Part shown: in pieces, positions 60,929-64,000 of the stretch
How positions within the stretch are numbered: position 1 is the stretch's first letter
Layout: the number at the start of each line of letters is the position of its first letter
From: Paenibacillus sp. DMB20
GTDB lineage: Bacteria > Bacillota > Bacilli > Paenibacillales > Paenibacillaceae
DNA length: 64,000 bases
Direction: 5' to 3'
Assembly: GCF_000987955.1 (NCBI RefSeq)
Contig: NZ_LAZU01000053.1
Coordinates: 248,001 to 312,000, forward strand
Notes under the pieces: model-generated
What the model saw: only the letters and a program-made list of their open reading frames with translations
Told to the model about the DNA's origin: nothing
Database searches by the model: none
Program-made: the position numbers and the translations under genes

Positions 60929-61120
60929 GTGAAATTAGTGAAGTTGAAAGAGGTAGTCAAGGACTTGGAAAAGCTAAAAGACAGCTATGATGATTTACGC
61001 TTATTAATCACGGATCAAGTTAGAGATAATCAAATCGCAGAAGCGAGAAGCAACTTTGAAAAGCTTGAAAGCTTGGGAGCAGCCATTGAACATATGGAAA
61101 ACTTGAATGTTCAAATATAG
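60929..61120 (+). CDS. Small coiled-coil prophage protein
   Basis: This 63-residue, nearly all-helical charged ORF (LVKLKEVVKDLEKLKDSYDD) starts at a GTG after AAGGCGG. A GTG at 60920 is an alternative. Confidence 0.45.
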   Translation: MKLVKLKEVVKDLEKLKDSYDDLRLLITDQVRDNQIAEARSNFEKLESLGAAIEHMENLNVQI

Positions 61121-61177
61121 GCAAGGCTTCACGGTTCGAGCAGTTATAAATCATACCCCATATAAGGAGAGATAACA

Positions 61178-61453
61178 ATGAGCAAAACAATAGTTTTTGA
61201 CCCTCCGAAAGAATTCATCGACAAAACGGTAAAAGGAATTGCAGATAAACATCCCGACAGCATGATTGTTCTAGCTCCATTCGCCGGTAACATATCCACA
61301 CACGCGCCAACCAAGACAGGTAAATACAAAGGCTATCATCGGATGAAACTTGAAATCTTGATACCGGAAGAGGCGATCAAGGGTGAAGACGCTCTTAATG
61401 ATTTCGGAGCATTTGCGGTTCTGAGACTGCCAATCGGGTACAGGATCACTTGA
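61178..61453 (+). CDS. Hypothetical prophage protein
   Basis: This 91-residue mixed alpha/beta protein (VFDPPKEFIDKTVKGIADKH, MKLEILIPEEAI) has GGAGAG upstream. No family is recognised. Confidence 0.5.
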   Translation: MSKTIVFDPPKEFIDKTVKGIADKHPDSMIVLAPFAGNISTHAPTKTGKYKGYHRMKLEILIPEEAIKGEDALNDFGAFAVLRLPIGYRIT

Positions 61454-61475
61454 TTAAGAGCGAGGAGAGATAACA

Positions 61476-61685
61476 ATGAAAGCCAAAATCACAATAACCC
61501 TTGAGTGCGAATATGAAATTCGCTCCGAGTACTACAAAGGCATTACGGAAGTGCCTGACAATGATCAAGATCGATTGGAATACGACATATTGATGGCAAA
61601 AGAAGACCATTGGATGTTTTTAGAAAACGGGGACTGGAAACTGAAAGAGGTAACGGGCCAGTTGCTGGAGGATGATAACCAATGA
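61476..61685 (+). CDS. Small acidic prophage protein
   Basis: This 69-residue acidic ORF begins with beta-like strands (KAKITITLECEYEIRSEYY). It overlaps the next gene by 4 bases (ATGA) and has GAGGAG upstream. Confidence 0.5.
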   Translation: MKAKITITLECEYEIRSEYYKGITEVPDNDQDRLEYDILMAKEDHWMFLENGDWKLKEVTGQLLEDDNQ

Positions 61686-61912
61686 GCGAACAGAACAAGA
61701 TAGACGAGATAAAAGCCTATGTTGAACTTTGTGAAGAAGAAGGCTACAAATTTCAACATCTTGATAACCTCAAATACCTATTACAAGAGATCGAACGCAA
61801 GGATGAAGCGCTGAGGTTCTACGCGGACGAGGACAATTACTTTTATCCAGGAATGCGAGACAAAACAGACGTAGAAGTAGACTGCGGCCAACGCGCTAGG
61901 GAAGCCCTATAA
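61682..61912 (+). CDS. Small helical prophage protein
   Basis: This 76-residue ORF has two acidic helices and a tail with one Cys (VDCGQRAREAL). The form EIERKDEALRFYADEDNY is common in phage proteins of unknown role. The start is in an ATGA overlap. Confidence 0.5.
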   Translation: MSEQNKIDEIKAYVELCEEEGYKFQHLDNLKYLLQEIERKDEALRFYADEDNYFYPGMRDKTDVEVDCGQRAREAL

Positions 61913-61934
61913 ACCCAAGGAGGGATAAGACGGA

Positions 61935-62132
61935 ATGAAGGCGCACCGACAAATCAGAAGTAAACGAGTTAGTTCGGAAACGGGAGTGGCGGTTACGGTT
62001 GCTGAATCCTATGAACCAGGACGTTTTGAAAAATGCCTGATGGAAATGGAACGACTGCTTAAGCCGTTTGCTCCGGATGAACGGAAAAGTATTGTGGCTG
62101 CTTTAGCAAGAAATATGGTCAAGGAGGGATAA
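61935..62132 (+). CDS. Small prophage protein
   Basis: This 65-residue ORF has a basic N-terminus and a helical C-terminus (CLMEMERLLKPFAPDERKSI). AAGGAGG is upstream. Confidence 0.45.
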   Translation: MKAHRQIRSKRVSSETGVAVTVAESYEPGRFEKCLMEMERLLKPFAPDERKSIVAALARNMVKEG

Positions 62133-62138
62133 GGTGGA

Positions 62139-62375
62139 ATGGATAGACTGGATGAATCGAGATTATCTGAGTTGTATGATGCAGCAGACAAAGCGCGTGG
62201 ATTAGAAGCGCACTTAAGCAACGAGGTTTTTGATTTGATATCAGCTGTAGAAGGATCTTATTCCGAGGTAGATAGACTACGGAAGGCCATTGAAGAAGCC
62301 TTAGATCGTATATGCAACGTCCAACCTAATGCAGCAGGATTTATTCTTGCAGAAGCTTTAAAGGAAAAAGATTAA
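62139..62375 (+). CDS. Small helical prophage protein
   Basis: This 78-residue helical ORF (MDRLDESRLSELYDAADKAR) begins 6 bases after the previous stop, whose end (AAGGAGGGATAAGG) gives the ribosome site. Confidence 0.5.
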   Translation: MDRLDESRLSELYDAADKARGLEAHLSNEVFDLISAVEGSYSEVDRLRKAIEEALDRICNVQPNAAGFILAEALKEKD

Positions 62376-62464
62376 ACCCTATACGGCTGCCGCTATCGCT
62401 GAGCATATTCGTTCGACTCGATGGCGGCTATGCCGCAAAACCAAAAGTGAAAGAAGGAAGACAT

Positions 62465-62788
62465 ATGGACAAGGAACCTTTTTCGTATAAATATACCCGA
62501 CCATGCCTTGATTGGTTCGATTGGGTATCGGTAGAGATAAAACCGGACGATTACTGTTATTTTCGGATTGAGCGTCGATTTGGTCCTTCGTGGTGGTTGA
62601 TTGGGATGAACCCGAAAAATGAACCAAAGTACCATTGGAAAGAGGAGCAAATTGGAGAAATAAGCGATTATGACCTACGGCGCTTTATACAGTGGGCTAA
62701 ATCAGAAAGTGGGAGCAAGATTATCGAAGTGAAGGCCATTAGTGGATCGTTTGACATTATCGAAGAAATATTGAAGTTCTCAGCATGA
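62465..62788 (+). CDS. Hypothetical prophage protein
   Basis: This 107-residue protein is rich in Trp and aromatic residues (CLDWFDWVSVEIKPDDYCYF) and has a helical end. AGAAGGAAG sets the ATG at 62465. No family is recognised. Confidence 0.5.
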   Translation: MDKEPFSYKYTRPCLDWFDWVSVEIKPDDYCYFRIERRFGPSWWLIGMNPKNEPKYHWKEEQIGEISDYDLRRFIQWAKSESGSKIIEVKAISGSFDIIEEILKFSA

Positions 62789-62943
62789 TTGCATCTCATA
62801 GGCCGAAGGCTCCGATTCGACCGAAATACCCAGTGAAACGGGGGCCGCATAAGGCCGTTATCCATCCCTTTAGAGAGGAAGAAGAGAATATATGGAAGGC
62901 TACATTAGCCGAGAATTTAGGATTTGGTGTGGCAAATGCATAG
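62785..62943 (+). CDS. Doubtful small prophage ORF
   Basis: This 52-residue ORF begins in an ATGA overlap with the gene before and reads MIASHRPKAPIRPKYPVKRG, very basic and Pro-rich. Its last 52 bases overlap the next gene in another frame. It is plausible but not certain. Confidence 0.4.
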   Translation: MIASHRPKAPIRPKYPVKRGPHKAVIHPFREEEENIWKATLAENLGFGVANA

Positions 62944-63071
62944 AGTCGAGTCAACATAGCTGCTCCAGAAAGGCATTAGCCGAGAAACACTTTAGGAAAA
63001 ATGGATGGAGGAAAACGAAGAAACAAGGCTGGGTTTGTCCGGAATGCTATAAGAAGCGATACGAAGGGTGA
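62892..63071 (+). CDS. Small zinc-binding-like prophage protein
   Basis: This 59-residue protein has WCGKC near the start and VCPEC near the end, two C-x-x-C pairs likely to bind zinc, with a basic middle. An AGGAAG-type site precedes the ATG. This form is common in early regions of Firmicute phages. Confidence 0.6.
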   Translation: MEGYISREFRIWCGKCIESSQHSCSRKALAEKHFRKNGWRKTKKQGWVCPECYKKRYEG

Positions 63072-63077
63072 GAAGAT

Positions 63078-63296
63078 ATGAAATCATGTCCTCATTGCGG
63101 TAATACCGAATCATATTACGTTAAGCAAAGAGTGAAGGGAAATATAAATTTTTATATTAACTATGACGGAACGGAAGCAGGTAACACGGAAATGTATGAT
63201 TATTTGCAATACACAACCTTAAAATACGGATACTGTTCAGGATGTCATAAACGACTCTTTAAGGTAGACGAAAACATGCGTCCTTTGGAGGGGTAG
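63078..63296 (+). CDS. Small zinc-ribbon prophage protein
   Basis: This 72-residue protein has CPHCG at the start and CSGCHKRLF near the end, a four-Cys zinc ribbon. It starts 6 bases after the gene before. Confidence 0.6.
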   Translation: MKSCPHCGNTESYYVKQRVKGNINFYINYDGTEAGNTEMYDYLQYTTLKYGYCSGCHKRLFKVDENMRPLEG

Positions 63297-63298
63297 AT

Positions 63299-63601
63299 AT
63301 GAATAACCAAAAAAAGCTAGAGCTGAAGCGTGAACAAGTAGCCGAATTTCTAAAGGCAGCCCGAGCGGATCTGACAGAAGATGATTGGAAAGATGCAGAC
63401 TTAATCACCGTTCTTCAATGGGCCTTGCCGACTTATCAGAAATGGACCAATCACGGAACATGGAACGACACCCCACCAGTACCCACCACCTCCATTAAGC
63501 CGGGAGATACACGCCAGCTGCTTCATAACACGATTAAGGTGATGACAGATCAGCAGGTTCAGATGGTTGCGAAAAGCCTTGGTTTGGAGGTAGTGGAATG
63601 A
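63299..63601 (+). CDS. Hypothetical prophage protein
   Basis: This 100-residue, mainly helical protein (LKREQVAEFLKAARADLTED) has a Pro/Thr-rich linker and a helical end. It starts 2 bases after the previous stop, uses GGAGGGG and overlaps the next gene by 4 bases. Confidence 0.5.
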   Translation: MNNQKKLELKREQVAEFLKAARADLTEDDWKDADLITVLQWALPTYQKWTNHGTWNDTPPVPTTSIKPGDTRQLLHNTIKVMTDQQVQMVAKSLGLEVVE

Positions 63602-63771
63602 AGATAAGAATCACCGGGAGTAGTCCGGTAGGGACTCAATACCCGATTTACCACTTAATAGGACAGGAATTCGAAGTGAAAGATTCCGATAAGGACGGGT
63701 ACTATATCGGCTACGGAGAAACAGGACTCTATTTCATACATTCTTGTGAGTGTGAGGTGGTAGTGGAATGA
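63598..63771 (+). CDS. Small prophage protein
   Basis: This 57-residue beta-rich ORF (KIRITGSSPVGTQYPIYHLI) starts and ends in ATGA overlaps with its neighbours, with TTGGAGGTAG upstream. Confidence 0.5.
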   Translation: MKIRITGSSPVGTQYPIYHLIGQEFEVKDSDKDGYYIGYGETGLYFIHSCECEVVVE

Positions 63772-64000
63772 GTAGAGACTGGCAAAAGGATATGGAACTG
63801 TGTAAGCAAACTGACGGCAACAGCCCTTGGTCGAGGGAGTTGTTAATGGCAGAACAGCCAGACATCACAATCTATTGGCTCCAACAATACACAGCAGAAA
63901 AAGAACGGGCAGATAAGGAATGCCACATAGCTAAAGAATGGATGGACGCATATTGGTCTTTACACGCTAAATACAAAGCCCTAGAAGCCCGTGAACAGAA
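63768..64000 (+). CDS. Prophage protein, cut by window end
   Basis: The frame is open to the window end (77 codons seen). It is helical and charged, with MSRDWQKDMELCKQTDGNSP at the start and a coiled-coil-like region after it. It starts in an ATGA overlap after GAGGTGG. The 3' end is not in the window. Confidence 0.5.
   Translation, partial: MSRDWQKDMELCKQTDGNSPWSRELLMAEQPDITIYWLQQYTAEKERADKECHIAKEWMDAYWSLHAKYKALEAREQ

Noticed and set aside
1..64000. CRISPR arrays, rRNA genes, IS transposases
   Set aside because: I saw no regularly spaced repeats, no rRNA sequence and no transposase frame. The only recombinase is the prophage integrase.

Overview
The window looks like the chromosome of a spore-forming, low-to-mid GC Firmicute, most likely Paenibacillus or a close relative. 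The reasons are strong AGGAGG-type ribosome sites with many GTG/TTG starts, Gram-positive lipoproteins, an LPXTG surface protein, sporulation genes (ydcC, cmpA) and a ydcC-alr-ndoAI-ndoA-tex-cmpA-sprT-tRNA gene order that follows the Bacillus subtilis alr to trnS region. The genus is inferred from gene content and order; no search was run.

Layout. 0-6 kb: the 3' part of a sortase-anchored Cna_B adhesin, convergent with a large hybrid sensor kinase. 6-10.2 kb: a UgpBAE-like ABC importer plus a glycerophosphodiester phosphodiesterase, with a clear promoter and a CcpA-like site. 10.5-13.4 kb: a LacI regulator, a UbiA/MenA-type prenyltransferase and an unrecognised beta-rich protein. 13.5-19.1 kb: two secreted cohesin/dockerin proteins divergent from a GntR regulator fused to a solute-binding domain. 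19.3-23.2 kb: the opuA glycine betaine importer with a divergent GbsR repressor. 23.4-26.3 kb: an acetyltransferase, an ArsR-like regulator and an MFS pump. 26.3-35.0 kb: the conserved ydcC-to-trnS block, with the EndoA toxin-antitoxin pair, Tex, CmpA, SprT and five tRNA genes. 35.2-42.2 kb: a KGG-repeat stress protein and a Fur-controlled catecholate siderophore locus (btr, feuA, feuB, feuC and a double esterase). 42.4-49.7 kb: a PAS protein, a Xre regulator, a HAD phosphatase, a second tRNA-Leu, arginase and ornithine aminotransferase, Ohr, small zinc proteins, a DCC-family protein and a secreted nuclease. 50-52.1 kb: the first two genes of a Tad/Flp pilus cluster.

At about 52.11 kb the Tad ATPase gene is cut by the left end of an integrated prophage that runs to the window edge. 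The prophage has a large serine recombinase at the junction, a probable type I toxin, a LytTR regulator, a repressor/operator/antirepressor switch with an SOS box, an ERF-SSB-HNH recombination module, and many small genes packed end to end. It looks more AT-rich than the host DNA.

At least six reading frames that otherwise look intact carry a single-base shift (GDPD, the 12.7-kb gene, the dockerin protein, the MFS pump, FeuB and the KGG protein). Several other oddities lie at A or T runs. This pattern suggests sequencing or assembly indels at least as much as true gene decay, and each case is marked. The findings most worth following are the prophage-interrupted Tad pilus ATPase, a possible switch by 11-bp tandem duplication at the LytTR start, the type I toxin module, and the cohesin-propeller-dockerin pair beside a GntR-SBP regulator.
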